Source: Candidatus Thioglobus autotrophicus (lineage in GTDB: Bacteria > Pseudomonadota > Gammaproteobacteria > PS1 > Pseudothioglobaceae). Taken from it: a stretch of DNA of 64,000 nt. The position numbers were made by a program, and so were the translations under genes. Location: positions 1-64,000 of the forward strand of contig JAKUUR010000005.1 of assembly GCA_022448455.1 (NCBI GenBank). The letters run 5' to 3'. The number at the start of each line of letters is the position of its first letter. Position 1 is the stretch's first letter. Shown in pieces: positions 37,401-47,352 of this stretch. The notes under the pieces are model-generated. The model ran no database searches. It was given only the letters and a program-made list of their open reading frames with translations, and was not told where the DNA came from.

Positions 37401-39005
37401 ATGACTAGTTACGATTACATTATTGTTGGCGCCGGTTCAGCTGGCTGTGTTTTAGCCAATCGTTTAAGTGCAAATCCTGAAAATAGCGTTTGTTTGATTG
37501 AAGGTGGTGGTAGCGATAAAAGCCCATGGATTCAAATTCCAGCTGGAATTTTTGGATTATATGGCCACAAGAAATTTGATTACGCATACCAAGGCGTTCC
37601 TCAGAAGAACCTAAATAACCGCACTATCACAGTCAATCGTGGTAAGTGTCTCGGCGGTACCAGTTCGATCAACGGTATGATCTACATACGTGGCAACAAG
37701 AATGATTATGACAATTGGGCCAAGCTGGGCTGTGAAGGCTGGTCCTACGAAGAAGTCCTGCCTGTATTTAAAAAACTTGAGAATGACCAAACAGGTGGAG
37801 AATCAAAATATCACTCTTCAGATGGAGAGTGGCCAGTAGTTAAACCACAAGACGTGAACGCAACTGCCAAACGCTTTGTTAAGGCTGGAAGAACAATCGG
37901 GCTACCGCATAATCAAGACTTTAATGCCAGCTCACAATTGGGCCTTGGAATTTATAATGTAAACCAAAACAAGGGTACTCGAGTGAGTTCTTATACAGCC
38001 TTTGTCGAACCTATTCTGAAAAGACCAAATCTGACAATCCTTACCCATGCAAAGGTTAAAGCATTGGATATTGAGGGTGATTGTGCTAAGGCAGTCAATA
38101 TAGTAATGAATGAAACCGATAAAAAGCTAATTTGCAACAAAGAAATTATTCTTAGTGCCGGTGCTATCGATTCACCTAGAATTCTCCTTGCCTCGGGCAT
38201 TGGAAATAAAAATGACCTTGACGAGCTAGGAATAACTTGCAAACACAACGTGGTCGGTGTTGGCGAGAATCTTCAAGACCACCTGGACACAATGGTTACT
38301 ATTCGCTCGAAAAAGGCTGAATCTATAGGTGTCTCTTGGAAATCTTTGTTGCCTGATGTAATTACTGCTCCGTTTAAATACTATTTTAATAAGATGGGAT
38401 GGTGGACAACTAATTATGTCGAAGCGGGAGGCTTTGCTGAGACCAAATATGCCAATAATAACTATCCAGATGTTCAATTCCACTTCACTCCAATATATAG
38501 GAGTCACCGCGGCAAAAGATTTGAGTTTGGCCATGGCTACTCGCTTTTCACTTGTTTATTGCGCCCTCACAGCACAGGCTCTATCAAGTTGACCAAGGAG
38601 GGGTCAACATTTAAACTACTCATTGATCACAATTTTTTATCCGATCCAAGAGATGAAACTATCATAATTGAGGCAGTAAAAAAAGCCAGAGAAGTCTTAT
38701 TATCGGCAGAATTTGACGAAGTTCGTGGCAAAGAAATGGCTCCAGGAAAAACAGTACAGAGCGATCAAGAGATATTGGAATACATACGCAGAACCGCACT
38801 GACGGTCTACCACCCAGTTGGAACCTGCAAAATGGGAATTGATGAACTAGCTGTGGTTTCGCCAGAAAATTTAAAGGTAAAAGGGATGAATAATTTGCGT
38901 GTTATCGATGCCTCAATTATGCCAACCATTGTCAGCGGCAATACCTCAGCACCGACCATGATGATTGCAGAAATGGGCTCAAGAATGATACTGAATAAAT
39001 CGTAA
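37401..39005 (+). CDS. GMC-family FAD oxidoreductase (choline dehydrogenase-like)
   Basis: The 534-residue protein has the N-terminal ADP-binding YIIVGAGSAGCVLANRLS, the GMC signature GKCLGGTSSINGMIYIRG, a second signature at GAIDSPRILLASGIG, and the C-terminal catalytic VYHPVGTCKMG histidine region. It resembles BetA-type alcohol dehydrogenases that oxidise choline or related alcohols. The substrate is not determined by sequence. It follows DUF1989 by 30 bases. Confidence 0.88.
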   Translation: MTSYDYIIVGAGSAGCVLANRLSANPENSVCLIEGGGSDKSPWIQIPAGIFGLYGHKKFDYAYQGVPQKNLNNRTITVNRGKCLGGTSSINGMIYIRGNKNDYDNWAKLGCEGWSYEEVLPVFKKLENDQTGGESKYHSSDGEWPVVKPQDVNATAKRFVKAGRTIGLPHNQDFNASSQLGLGIYNVNQNKGTRVSSYTAFVEPILKRPNLTILTHAKVKALDIEGDCAKAVNIVMNETDKKLICNKEIILSAGAIDSPRILLASGIGNKNDLDELGITCKHNVVGVGENLQDHLDTMVTIRSKKAESIGVSWKSLLPDVITAPFKYYFNKMGWWTTNYVEAGGFAETKYANNNYPDVQFHFTPIYRSHRGKRFEFGHGYSLFTCLLRPHSTGSIKLTKEGSTFKLLIDHNFLSDPRDETIIIEAVKKAREVLLSAEFDEVRGKEMAPGKTVQSDQEILEYIRRTALTVYHPVGTCKMGIDELAVVSPENLKVKGMNNLRVIDASIMPTIVSGNTSAPTMMIAEMGSRMILNKS

Positions 39006-39110
39006 CCAAATAAAAATACACTTAATTTAAAAACTAGAGATAAAAATAATAACTTTGCACTACACAAGGTTGCGAAAATTCAAATTAATTAACTAACTTT
39101 CAGGCGAAAT

Positions 39111-39977
39111 ATGGAAAATTTACGGGGTATTTTATTCATGATTCTGGCTATGGCTGGGTTTGCTCTTGAAGATTTATTTATCAAACTTCTCTCATCGCAT
39201 GTACCAGTATCACAGATATTAATCATTCTTGGCTTTAGTGGAACCGCTGTATTCTTAATTATTGCAATCCTGACCCATGCGCCAATTCTGCAAAGAGATC
39301 TATTAAATAGGCCCGTTATCATTCGGACATTTTGTGAACTGTTTGCAGCATTATTCTTTGTTTCAGCGATCGCTTTAACACCACTTTCATCTGCAGTATC
39401 AATTTTAATGATAACCCCGTTAATGGTAACGATGGGAGCTGCAGTATTTTTTGGAGAAAAAGTTGGCTGGCGACGTTGGAGTGCTGTGATGATTGGATTT
39501 ATTGGGGTCTTATTAATCTTGCGCCCAGGATTTGATAGTTTTATGCCAGCCTCACTTCTAGCAGTTATTGCAACTATATTTTTAGCGGTAAGGGATTTAG
39601 TTACCCGTGCCATGCAGTTTGAGATTTCAACAACAACAGTTTCTATGTATGCATTTTTAGCATGTGGCATCTCAGGTTTTATTGCTATGCCTTTCTATTC
39701 AGCTATGGTTATTCCTTCTTCAATTGAAATAGTGTATTTAATCTCAGCCACGTTTGTCGGCGTAATTGGCTATTACGCAGTCGTCCTTGCTACTCGCAAT
39801 GGAGATGTATCAGTTATATCACCATTCCGTTATTCACGGCTGCTGTTTGCTATGCTTTTATCAATCATAATTCTCTCAGAAAGACCAGACTTACTAACAT
39901 TGAGTGGAGCTTCAATAATTTTGGTTTCAGGCATATACACATTCATTCGTGAAGGTCGTTTGAAGCAAATACACTAA
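39111..39977 (+). CDS. EamA/DMT-superfamily transporter
   Basis: The 288-residue membrane protein has about ten hydrophobic segments in two EamA repeats: AVFFGEKVGWRRWSAVMIGFIGVLLILRP ends the first and SERPDLLTLSGASIIL the second. It is of the RhaT/YdcZ-like drug/metabolite exporter group with unknown substrate. The ATG has AGGCGA upstream. Confidence 0.87.
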   Translation: MENLRGILFMILAMAGFALEDLFIKLLSSHVPVSQILIILGFSGTAVFLIIAILTHAPILQRDLLNRPVIIRTFCELFAALFFVSAIALTPLSSAVSILMITPLMVTMGAAVFFGEKVGWRRWSAVMIGFIGVLLILRPGFDSFMPASLLAVIATIFLAVRDLVTRAMQFEISTTTVSMYAFLACGISGFIAMPFYSAMVIPSSIEIVYLISATFVGVIGYYAVVLATRNGDVSVISPFRYSRLLFAMLLSIIILSERPDLLTLSGASIILVSGIYTFIREGRLKQIH

Positions 39978-40094
39978 AGTGGTGTTGATAGTTTTCTTCT
40001 CGTTACAGCATAAGAATATACTGTATAGAAAAAGCTTGATTTCCTAAGCAAACTTTATTAACATCCGCAGGATAAATCACATCGAGGAGATGCT

Positions 40095-41303
40095 ATGAAT
40101 ATGCCAAGAACAAAACTGATACCAAACGGCGACAATATCGTTCATACGTTTACCGATACAGAATATAAAAACCGTCAAGCTCGTCTTAGACAACATATGG
40201 CAGCAAATAATATTGATGCTGTTATCTTTAGTTCTATCCATGGCATTAATTACTATAGCGACTTTCTATATTGCTCTTTTGGACGCCCTTACGCACTAGT
40301 TCTAACCCAAGACAAAGCCACAACTGTAACAGCCAACATTGACGGAGGTCAACCATGGCGTCGCACCTTTGGTGAAAATCTAGTTTATACCGACTGGCAA
40401 AAAGACAGTTACTTCTATGCTTTACAGCAACTAATAGAAAACAAAGGAACAATTGGTATTGAGCATGACCATATCACTATGGAACGATTAGACAAACTTC
40501 AAAGTGCTTTCGATAAAGCTAAACTTGTTGATATTTCGGTTGATTGTATGAAAATGCGTTCAATCAAATCAGATGAAGAAATAGCTCACATCATCCAGGG
40601 GGCCAATGTCTGTGATATCGGAGGTGCTGCTTTGTTAGAAGCGATCAAAGAGGGGGCTCCAGAACATGAAGTGGCACTTCATTCCACACAAGCCATGGTC
40701 AGAGAAATCGCAAAGAGATACCCACACTCCGAACTGATGGATACTTGGACCTGGTTTCAGTCTGGAATTAATACCGACGGCGCTCACAATCCTGTCACTA
40801 CAAGACAGGTTCAAAAAGGTGACATTCTGAGTCTCAACTGTTTTTCTATGATTGCTGGTTATTACGTTGCACTTGAACGCACATTGTTCTACGACCACGT
40901 TGATGATGAATCCTTAAGACTATGGGAAATTAATGTTAAAGTTCACGAAGAAGGCATGAAATTAATCAATCCAGGTGTTGCTTGTAGGGATATCGCTCTT
41001 GAACTGAATAAAATTTTCGAAGAATATGGCTTACTTGAAAGCCGTACCTTTGGCTACGGTCATTCTTTTGGAGTTCTATCTCACTATTACGGTCGAGAAG
41101 CTGGTGTAGAATTGAGAGAGGATATCGACACAGTTCTTCAAAAGAATATGGTGGTCTCAATGGAACCGATGATTATGATTCCTGAAGGTCAACCGGGTGC
41201 AGGTGGATATCGTGAGCATGATGTTATGATAATAACAGAGGATAGCGCTTATGACATTACCAAATTCCCTTACGGACCGGAACACAATATTATCACTAAC
41301 TAG
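40095..41303 (+). CDS. Creatinase (creatine amidinohydrolase)
   Basis: Creatinase hydrolyses creatine to sarcosine and urea. The 402-residue protein is collinear with Pseudomonas putida creatinase (403): the N-terminus RQARLRQHMAA, NYYSDFLYCSFGRPYALV, ELMDTWTWFQSGINTDGAHN and GYGHSFGVLSHYYGREAG are nearly identical as I recall that sequence. The catalytic residues correspond to H231, E261 and E357, each one less than the P. putida numbering. It belongs to the M24 pita-bread fold but lacks the metal ligands of aminopeptidases. GAGGAG precedes the ATG. Its product is the substrate of the sarcosine oxidase 9 kb away. Confidence 0.93.
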   Translation: MNMPRTKLIPNGDNIVHTFTDTEYKNRQARLRQHMAANNIDAVIFSSIHGINYYSDFLYCSFGRPYALVLTQDKATTVTANIDGGQPWRRTFGENLVYTDWQKDSYFYALQQLIENKGTIGIEHDHITMERLDKLQSAFDKAKLVDISVDCMKMRSIKSDEEIAHIIQGANVCDIGGAALLEAIKEGAPEHEVALHSTQAMVREIAKRYPHSELMDTWTWFQSGINTDGAHNPVTTRQVQKGDILSLNCFSMIAGYYVALERTLFYDHVDDESLRLWEINVKVHEEGMKLINPGVACRDIALELNKIFEEYGLLESRTFGYGHSFGVLSHYYGREAGVELREDIDTVLQKNMVVSMEPMIMIPEGQPGAGGYREHDVMIITEDSAYDITKFPYGPEHNIITN

Positions 41304-41318
41304 TATGCCGAGGCTAGA

Positions 41319-41834
41319 CTAGCTTTCGTAAGAGTAAATCTCCACCATCATCTCGTCAGCTATTAGCTCTAGCTTATCTTTAATGAGGCGCTCATCAATA
41401 GAAATTGGTAAATGTAAGTTAATTTGTGCCTTAAAGAGCTGCTCGCCTGACATCGATGCGTCAATTATTTCGGTCTTTATCCCCTCTACATTGGCTTTCA
41501 GTTCATAAGTTAAGACATGAGACAATTTATTAATAATACCTACATGATTTTGACCTATTAGCTCAATATTGTAGCTCTTAAAATCAGAGTGCGTTGCTGG
41601 TGTAGTCTCTTCACACGCAATTTGTAAGCCTAACTTGGATGAGGTTAGCTCTTTTATAAGCTTTTTGGCATTCTTTGCTGGCACGTTAACCCTTAAAATA
41701 CCGGCAAACTTAGCCTCAATAGTTGACATATTACTCTCTATCCAGTCGCCATCATTTGAGACAATTATCTCTGACAGACTATCCAACAGTCCTGGTTTAT
41801 CATCACCCAAAACACTAATTAAAATTGATTTCAT
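41319..41834 (-). CDS. gcvR: GcvR-like ACT-domain regulator of glycine cleavage
   Basis: The 171-residue protein has two ACT-like domains (ILISVLGDDKPGLLDSLSEII and IELIGQNHVGIINKLSHVL), as in GcvR, the glycine-responsive partner of GcvA in E. coli. The ATG at 41834 is four bases beyond the gcvP stop, and a TTG one codon earlier is an alternative. Its place at the end of gcvTHP strongly suggests a role in controlling the operon, though no GcvA is in the window. Confidence 0.82.
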   Translation of the reverse strand: MKSILISVLGDDKPGLLDSLSEIIVSNDGDWIESNMSTIEAKFAGILRVNVPAKNAKKLIKELTSSKLGLQIACEETTPATHSDFKSYNIELIGQNHVGIINKLSHVLTYELKANVEGIKTEIIDASMSGEQLFKAQINLHLPISIDERLIKDKLELIADEMMVEIYSYES

Positions 41835-41838
41835 CAAC

Positions 41839-44691
41839 TTACTCGTAATTTTCTATACTTGGACAAGAACAAATTAAATTCTTATCACCATAAACATTAT
41901 CTACTCGGGAAACTGGAGACCAATACTTAACCTTTTTTAGTGTTTCTACTGGATAAGCTGCGTCTTCTCTCGAGTAAGAAAAATTCCAAGTTGAAGATGA
42001 TACCATTTCTAATGTATGAGGCGAATTAATTAGCGGATTATCTTTGACCGAATACTCACCCGATTCGACTTTTCGTATCTCTTTTCTGATTTGAATCATT
42101 GCGTCACAAAAACGATCTAACTCATCTAAAGATTCTGACTCGGTTGGCTCAATCATTAATGTTCCAGCAACTGGAAATGACATTGTAGGCGCATGAAAGC
42201 CGTAATCAATCAAACGTTTTGCAACATCATCTACACTAATGTTGAACTTTTCCTTGATGGGACGAAGGTCAACAATGCATTCGTGAGCGACCCTGCCATT
42301 CTCATCACTATAGAGTATAGGATAGTGCTTTGACAAACGAGTTGCTATGTAATTTGCATTCAATATTGCATTTGTGGTCGCCTCGTAGAGACCATTTTTA
42401 CCAAGCATAGTAATGTACATCCAGCTAATTGGCAAAATACTACCCGAACCCCAAGGCGCACCAGCAATACTACCGACACCAGTGTTATTTAATGGTGTTG
42501 TGGGTAAAAAATCTACCAAATGCTCCTTAACTCCGATAGGTCCAACTCCTGGACCTCCACCTCCATGAGGGATGGCGAATGTTTTGTGTAAGTTAAGATG
42601 AGAAACATCACCACCGAATTCACCAGGAGCTGAAATTCCAACCATCGCATTCATGTTTGCACCGTCGATGTATACCTGACCTCCAGCTTTATGAACAACC
42701 TTACAAACCTCTTTTACATCTTTTTCAAACACTCCGTGAGTAGAGGGATAGGTAATCATAATGGCAGCCAAATTATCTGCATTTTCTTTGCACTTAGATT
42801 TTAAATCTGACATATCGATGTAGCCATTATCTGCAGTCTTAACTACAACCACTTTCATACCCGCCATTTGTGCAGAGGCTGGATTGGTTCCATGAGCCGA
42901 GGCAGGAATTAAACAAATATTTCGATTTTCCTCTCCGTTACTTCGATGAAAAGCACGAATTGCTATAAGTCCTGCATATTCACCTTGAGCTCCCGAGTTA
43001 GGTTGCAAAGAAATTGCCGAGTATCCAGTTGCTTCGCATAGCATCTCTTCAAGCTCACTTATCATTTGCTGATATCCTATCACCTGATTCATTGGCACTG
43101 CAGGATGGATTTGAGAAAATTCTGGCCAAGTAACGGGTATCAATTCAGCTGCAGCATTCAACTTCATAGTACATGATCCAAGCGGTATCATTGCTCGATC
43201 AAGTGCAAGGTCTTTATCGCCTAAATAACGAATGTAGCGCATCATATTAGTTTCTGAGCGATATGTATTGAACACATCATGAGTCATGAATTCTGAACTT
43301 CTTTTTAAGTTTTTACTTATTTGAGATTTATTTTTTTCAAACAGTAGTTGTGCGCTGAACTTAGATTCTGTATTAAATATCTTCCATAAATACTCTATAT
43401 CCTCTGGAGTGCTGAGCTCATCAAATGAAACTGAAACGAGGGTTTTACTAAAAACATTTATGTTGTATCCATTTTTTTCAGCCTGCATGACAACAGCGTC
43501 GGAGTTTTTAACTTCTATCGTTAATGTATCAAAAAATGTTCCGTTAACAATACGAAAACCCATTTCAGAAATACCATCTGCAAAAACAGCAGCGTAACGA
43601 AAAATTCTTTCAGCAACCTTTTTAAGACCTTCAGGGCCATGATAAACGGCATACATGCTGGCCATGACAGCTAAAAGAGCTTGCGCCGTGCATATATTGC
43701 TGGTGGCTTTTTCACGACGAATGTGCTGTTCACGGGTTTGTAGAGCCAGGCGATACGCTAACCTACCTTTCGTATCAACCGTAGCGCCAATAATTCTTCC
43801 GGGCATAGAGCGTTTATGTTTTTCCTTGATTGACATATACGCTGCGTGAGGTCCGCCATATCCAATTGGCACTCCAAATCTTTGTGTATTACCAATCACC
43901 ACATCTGCGCCCATTTCACCAGGTGGCTTTAAAAGCGTTAACGATAATAAATCTGCACTTACAGCAGCTAAGGCTTGCTTTTCATGTATTGAATCTATTA
44001 GTTTCGAGTAATCGCTACAGTTACCATAAGTATTCGGATATTGCAGCAACACACCAAAAAAATCAAGTTTTTCTAGGTCTACTAATGGATCACCGATTAC
44101 CACTTCAATACCTAATGGCTCAGCTCTTGTTAACACCACTTCAATATTCTGAGGATAGCAATCATTTGCAACAAAAAAAACTTTACTCTTCGATTTACTT
44201 ACTCTCTGACAAAAACTCATAGCCTCGGCACAAGCACTAGCTTCATCTAGCATTGATGCATTTGCTAACTCCATTCCCGTTAAATCGGTAACCATTGTTT
44301 GAAAGTTCATTAATGCTTCTAAACGGCCTTGAGATATTTCTGGTTGATATGGAGTATAGGCCGAATACCAGGCAGGATTTTCCTGGATATTGCGCTGGAT
44401 CACGGGCGGTGTAATTGAATTGTAATAGCCTTGGCCAATGAATGACTTATACCGGATATTCATTCTGGCTAAATTTCTTAACTGTTTAAGTGCCGCTAAT
44501 TCTGAAATACCATCAGCTATATTCATCGGCTTTTTCCGACGAATAATATCTGGCACAATTTCTTCGATCAAGTCATCTAAGTTATCAAAACCAAGATAAT
44601 CAAGCATCTTTTGTTTCTGAGCACTGGAAGAACCAATATGCCTATTGGTAAAAACGTCGTTATTTAATAAATCTTCTATCTTAGTGGCCAT
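41839..44691 (-). CDS. gcvP: Glycine dehydrogenase (decarboxylating), glycine cleavage P protein
   Basis: The PLP enzyme decarboxylates glycine and transfers the aminomethyl group to GcvH. The 950-residue single-chain form has the N-terminal [19 protein letters not shown], and the PLP lysine in [17 protein letters not shown]. The C-terminal domain [16 protein letters not shown] is intact. It follows gcvH after 12 bases. Confidence 0.98.
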   Translation of the reverse strand: MATKIEDLLNNDVFTNRHIGSSSAQKQKMLDYLGFDNLDDLIEEIVPDIIRRKKPMNIADGISELAALKQLRNLARMNIRYKSFIGQGYYNSITPPVIQRNIQENPAWYSAYTPYQPEISQGRLEALMNFQTMVTDLTGMELANASMLDEASACAEAMSFCQRVSKSKSKVFFVANDCYPQNIEVVLTRAEPLGIEVVIGDPLVDLEKLDFFGVLLQYPNTYGNCSDYSKLIDSIHEKQALAAVSADLLSLTLLKPPGEMGADVVIGNTQRFGVPIGYGGPHAAYMSIKEKHKRSMPGRIIGATVDTKGRLAYRLALQTREQHIRREKATSNICTAQALLAVMASMYAVYHGPEGLKKVAERIFRYAAVFADGISEMGFRIVNGTFFDTLTIEVKNSDAVVMQAEKNGYNINVFSKTLVSVSFDELSTPEDIEYLWKIFNTESKFSAQLLFEKNKSQISKNLKRSSEFMTHDVFNTYRSETNMMRYIRYLGDKDLALDRAMIPLGSCTMKLNAAAELIPVTWPEFSQIHPAVPMNQVIGYQQMISELEEMLCEATGYSAISLQPNSGAQGEYAGLIAIRAFHRSNGEENRNICLIPASAHGTNPASAQMAGMKVVVVKTADNGYIDMSDLKSKCKENADNLAAIMITYPSTHGVFEKDVKEVCKVVHKAGGQVYIDGANMNAMVGISAPGEFGGDVSHLNLHKTFAIPHGGGGPGVGPIGVKEHLVDFLPTTPLNNTGVGSIAGAPWGSGSILPISWMYITMLGKNGLYEATTNAILNANYIATRLSKHYPILYSDENGRVAHECIVDLRPIKEKFNISVDDVAKRLIDYGFHAPTMSFPVAGTLMIEPTESESLDELDRFCDAMIQIRKEIRKVESGEYSVKDNPLINSPHTLEMVSSSTWNFSYSREDAAYPVETLKKVKYWSPVSRVDNVYGDKNLICSCPSIENYE

Positions 44692-44703
44692 TTATTTTTC
44701 AGT

Positions 44704-45075
44704 TTAATCTTCAATAAAAGTTTGATAGGCATCGTCATCCATTAGGTCATCCAACTCAGATACATTGGAAAGTTTGACTTTAATAAACCAGCCATCGCCC
44801 ATTGAGTCTTCTGAAACAAGTTCCGGTTCATCTGCCAATCTATCATTTACCTCAACGATCTCTCCAGAAACAGGAGCAACCAAATCTGAAGCCGCCTTAA
44901 CCGACTCAATCACAGAAATGTTGTCTCCTCGACTACACTCATCACCGACCTCTGGTAGTTCAATAAAAACCAAATCGCCCAATTGTTCTTGAGCAAAATC
45001 GGTTATTCCTATAATTACCAGGTCTTCGTCTTGAACTTTAACCCACTCATGATCTTCGGAATATTTAATACTCAT
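44704..45075 (-). CDS. gcvH: Glycine cleavage H protein
   Basis: The lipoyl carrier protein shuttles the aminomethyl intermediate between P, T and L proteins. The 123-residue protein has YSEDHEWVKV at the N-terminus and the lipoylation site SVIESVKAASDL with K60, then PVSGEIVEVND and DGWFIKVKL. Confidence 0.98.
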   Translation of the reverse strand: MSIKYSEDHEWVKVQDEDLVIIGITDFAQEQLGDLVFIELPEVGDECSRGDNISVIESVKAASDLVAPVSGEIVEVNDRLADEPELVSEDSMGDGWFIKVKLSNVSELDDLMDDDAYQTFIED

Positions 45076-45096
45076 TACTGCTCCTCATTTTGTTTT

Positions 45097-46221
45097 TTAA
45101 CCTCTAAAATAATTTTGTTTAACGAAAGGCAATTTTACTACACTAACCGGAATCTTCTTATCACGAACCAGTGCAAACAAGTTGGATTTATCATCAATAC
45201 AGCTCACTTCAATTCTTGCAATAGCTACAGGTTTTCCTGTACTGGGGCTAAAACCACCGCTGGTAACTTGTCCTACTCGATTACCCGCACCATTCTCTAT
45301 CATAGCGCCATCACGAACCGGCACTCTACCCTCAGGTTGCAAGCCAACTATCTTGACTTTGGTGCCTTCAGAAAGATGACTCATAACAATTACATCCCCA
45401 GGATAGCCGCCAGGACGCTCACCGCCAAGTCTTCTTGTTTTCGATAATGCCCAAGTCAATGAAGACTCTACTGGACTATGTTGTTGGTCTAGTTCATGAC
45501 CATATAGTGACAAGCCAGCCTCTAAACGAAGTGAATCTCTTGCTCCAAGTCCAACCCATTCAACCGCCTGATCTGATATTAAAAGTTTGGCAATACGCTC
45601 AGCCTGATGTCCTGGCATTGAAATTTCAAATCCATCCTCGCCGCTATAACCAGACCTTGTCGCTAAGCATTCAACCCCATCAATCTCTAATATCTTAGCC
45701 GTCATAAAGGTCATCTCACTACAAGAAGGTGCAAATTTTGACAACACTTCACATGACTTAGGACCTTGCAAAGCCAACAGCGCAACATCTTCAAGAAGTT
45801 CAACCTCACAACCACTATCAACTAAACTCTTCAAGTGTTCAAAATCTGCAACCTTGCATGCTGCGTTGACTACTAAGAACAAACCATCATCGCCAATATT
45901 CGTCACCATCAAATCATCCATTACGCCGCCCTTCTTATTTGTAAAGACAGCATAACGTTGTTTCATTAGAGGTAAATCAACTATATCGACCGGAACTAGG
46001 GTCTCTAAAGCTTGTTTTGCGTTCTGACCTGTAAGCTTGATTTGACCCATATGGGAAACATCAAAAAGACCAGCGTTTTCGCGTGTATGCAGATGCTCTT
46101 TTTTAATCCCTAACGGATACTGAAGCGGCATTTCATAGCCCGCAAATGGTACCATTTTTGCATCAGCGTCAAGATGCATTTGATGTAGCGGAGTAGTTAG
46201 TATTCGGTCAACTGATGACAT
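45097..46221 (-). CDS. gcvT: Aminomethyltransferase, glycine cleavage T protein
   Basis: GcvT transfers the methylene group to tetrahydrofolate, releasing ammonia. The 374-residue protein begins at a canonical position with PLHQMHLDADAKMVPFAGYEMPLQY, followed by FDVSHMGQI, NAACKVAD and the folate-binding LGARDSLRLEAGLSLYGHELD. It is first in gcvT-H-P-gcvR, in opposite orientation to creatinase. Confidence 0.97.
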   Translation of the reverse strand: MSSVDRILTTPLHQMHLDADAKMVPFAGYEMPLQYPLGIKKEHLHTRENAGLFDVSHMGQIKLTGQNAKQALETLVPVDIVDLPLMKQRYAVFTNKKGGVMDDLMVTNIGDDGLFLVVNAACKVADFEHLKSLVDSGCEVELLEDVALLALQGPKSCEVLSKFAPSCSEMTFMTAKILEIDGVECLATRSGYSGEDGFEISMPGHQAERIAKLLISDQAVEWVGLGARDSLRLEAGLSLYGHELDQQHSPVESSLTWALSKTRRLGGERPGGYPGDVIVMSHLSEGTKVKIVGLQPEGRVPVRDGAMIENGAGNRVGQVTSGGFSPSTGKPVAIARIEVSCIDDKSNLFALVRDKKIPVSVVKLPFVKQNYFRG

Positions 46222-46284
46222 TAAAATAATTACTTAAAAAATCATTTTTATCTACTAAAAAATGAAGCCAAAAGCTAGCATTCA

Positions 46285-46309
46285 AAGAGAAGCGTTATTA
46301 TATTCTCTT
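46285..46309 (-). promoter_or_regulatory. Candidate gcvT promoter/operator
   Basis: On the minus strand a TATAAT (46297-46302) about 75 bases upstream of the gcvT ATG is embedded in the spacer of an inverted repeat, AAGAGAA (46285-46291) and TTCTCTT (46303-46309). A regulator binding these arms would block the -10. No clear -35 and no glycine riboswitch core were found in the 183-base gap. Confidence 0.42.
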
Positions 46310-46404
46310 ATTTTAATTTAATTACTCATTATTGAATTAAATTATCTTCAAACGGATGATGACTTATAAAAAATCTCTATCCTCGTCTAGGTTAAAAGAA
46401 CCAT

Positions 46405-47343
46405 TTAGTAACCTTTGGTAATGTTATAGATAGGAAATGGCATTTTTCCATCCTCTATGCGGCGGATATTTTCAGCAATTGTTTTTGCTGAAGATTTTGG
46501 ATTGCTTTGTCCTGCAATGTGAGGCGTAATGTAGACAGATGGATGACTCCAGAGAGGATTGTTTGTAGGCAAAGGCTCTTGTTCAAATACATCCAAAGCC
46601 GCCGCAGTAATATGGTTTTCATCTAGTAGAGACAATAAATCTGCCTCATTGATAATACCACCTCTGCCCATATTAATAATAAATGAACCTCTAGGTAAAA
46701 ATTTGAGCTCATCCTTTCTAAGCATATTTTTTGTGTCTTTAGAAAAAGGTAGAACATTAATTAATATATTTGTCTTAACTAGAAAATCACTTAATTGCAC
46801 CTTTCCAAAAAAGTATTTAATATCACCCAAAGATGATTTTTGATTGGCACCCCAACCCAACACCTTAAAGCCTTGATCAATTAGTGACTCACCAATACCT
46901 CTTCCAATATTGCCTAAACCCATAATTCCAACTGTCCTATCTTCAGGTTGAATGGAGCTTTGCTGTTGCCATTTTCTATCAAGCTGTTGTTTCATGTACA
47001 GATAGTGGTCACTATGAAAATGCAATACCCAATGAAGAGCATGAAAACACATCTCATGCGTTAACTTTACATCAACCAAACGAACAATTGGCAAATCCTT
47101 TGGCAAGTCAGGATCACTGAGAATATGATCCACTCCTGCACCTAAAGAGAGAATCGCTTTAAGATTTGGATATCGTTTTAAAATCCCATGTGGGTGCTTC
47201 CATACAACAGCATACTCGATTTCATTCTCGTTACCGACATCAGGATAGACTCTGACATCAATCTCTGGCAACTCAGACTGAACCCATTGATGCCAAACCT
47301 TTTCATCTTCCCAAAATTCGCTAACTGAAATTAATAATGCCAA
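46405..47343 (-). CDS. Glyoxylate/hydroxypyruvate reductase A-like D-2-hydroxyacid dehydrogenase
   Basis: The 312-residue NAD(P)H enzyme matches the GhrA group: GIMGLGNIGRGIGESL binds cofactor, INMGRGGIINEADL contains the catalytic arginine region, and LWSHPSVYITPHIAGQ the catalytic histidine. The C-terminus IRRIEDGKMPFPIYN is characteristic. The start is TTG at 47343, supported by AGGAG six bases upstream (47350-47354). It is the last gene of the minus-strand island operon after the beta-hydroxyacid dehydrogenase. Confidence 0.87.
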   Translation of the reverse strand: MALLISVSEFWEDEKVWHQWVQSELPEIDVRVYPDVGNENEIEYAVVWKHPHGILKRYPNLKAILSLGAGVDHILSDPDLPKDLPIVRLVDVKLTHEMCFHALHWVLHFHSDHYLYMKQQLDRKWQQQSSIQPEDRTVGIMGLGNIGRGIGESLIDQGFKVLGWGANQKSSLGDIKYFFGKVQLSDFLVKTNILINVLPFSKDTKNMLRKDELKFLPRGSFIINMGRGGIINEADLLSLLDENHITAAALDVFEQEPLPTNNPLWSHPSVYITPHIAGQSNPKSSAKTIAENIRRIEDGKMPFPIYNITKGY

Positions 47344-47352
47344 AACTGACTC

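Noticed and set aside
46222-46404. Glycine riboswitch upstream of gcvT
   Set aside because: The conserved aptamer core elements could not be found on the minus strand of the gap.
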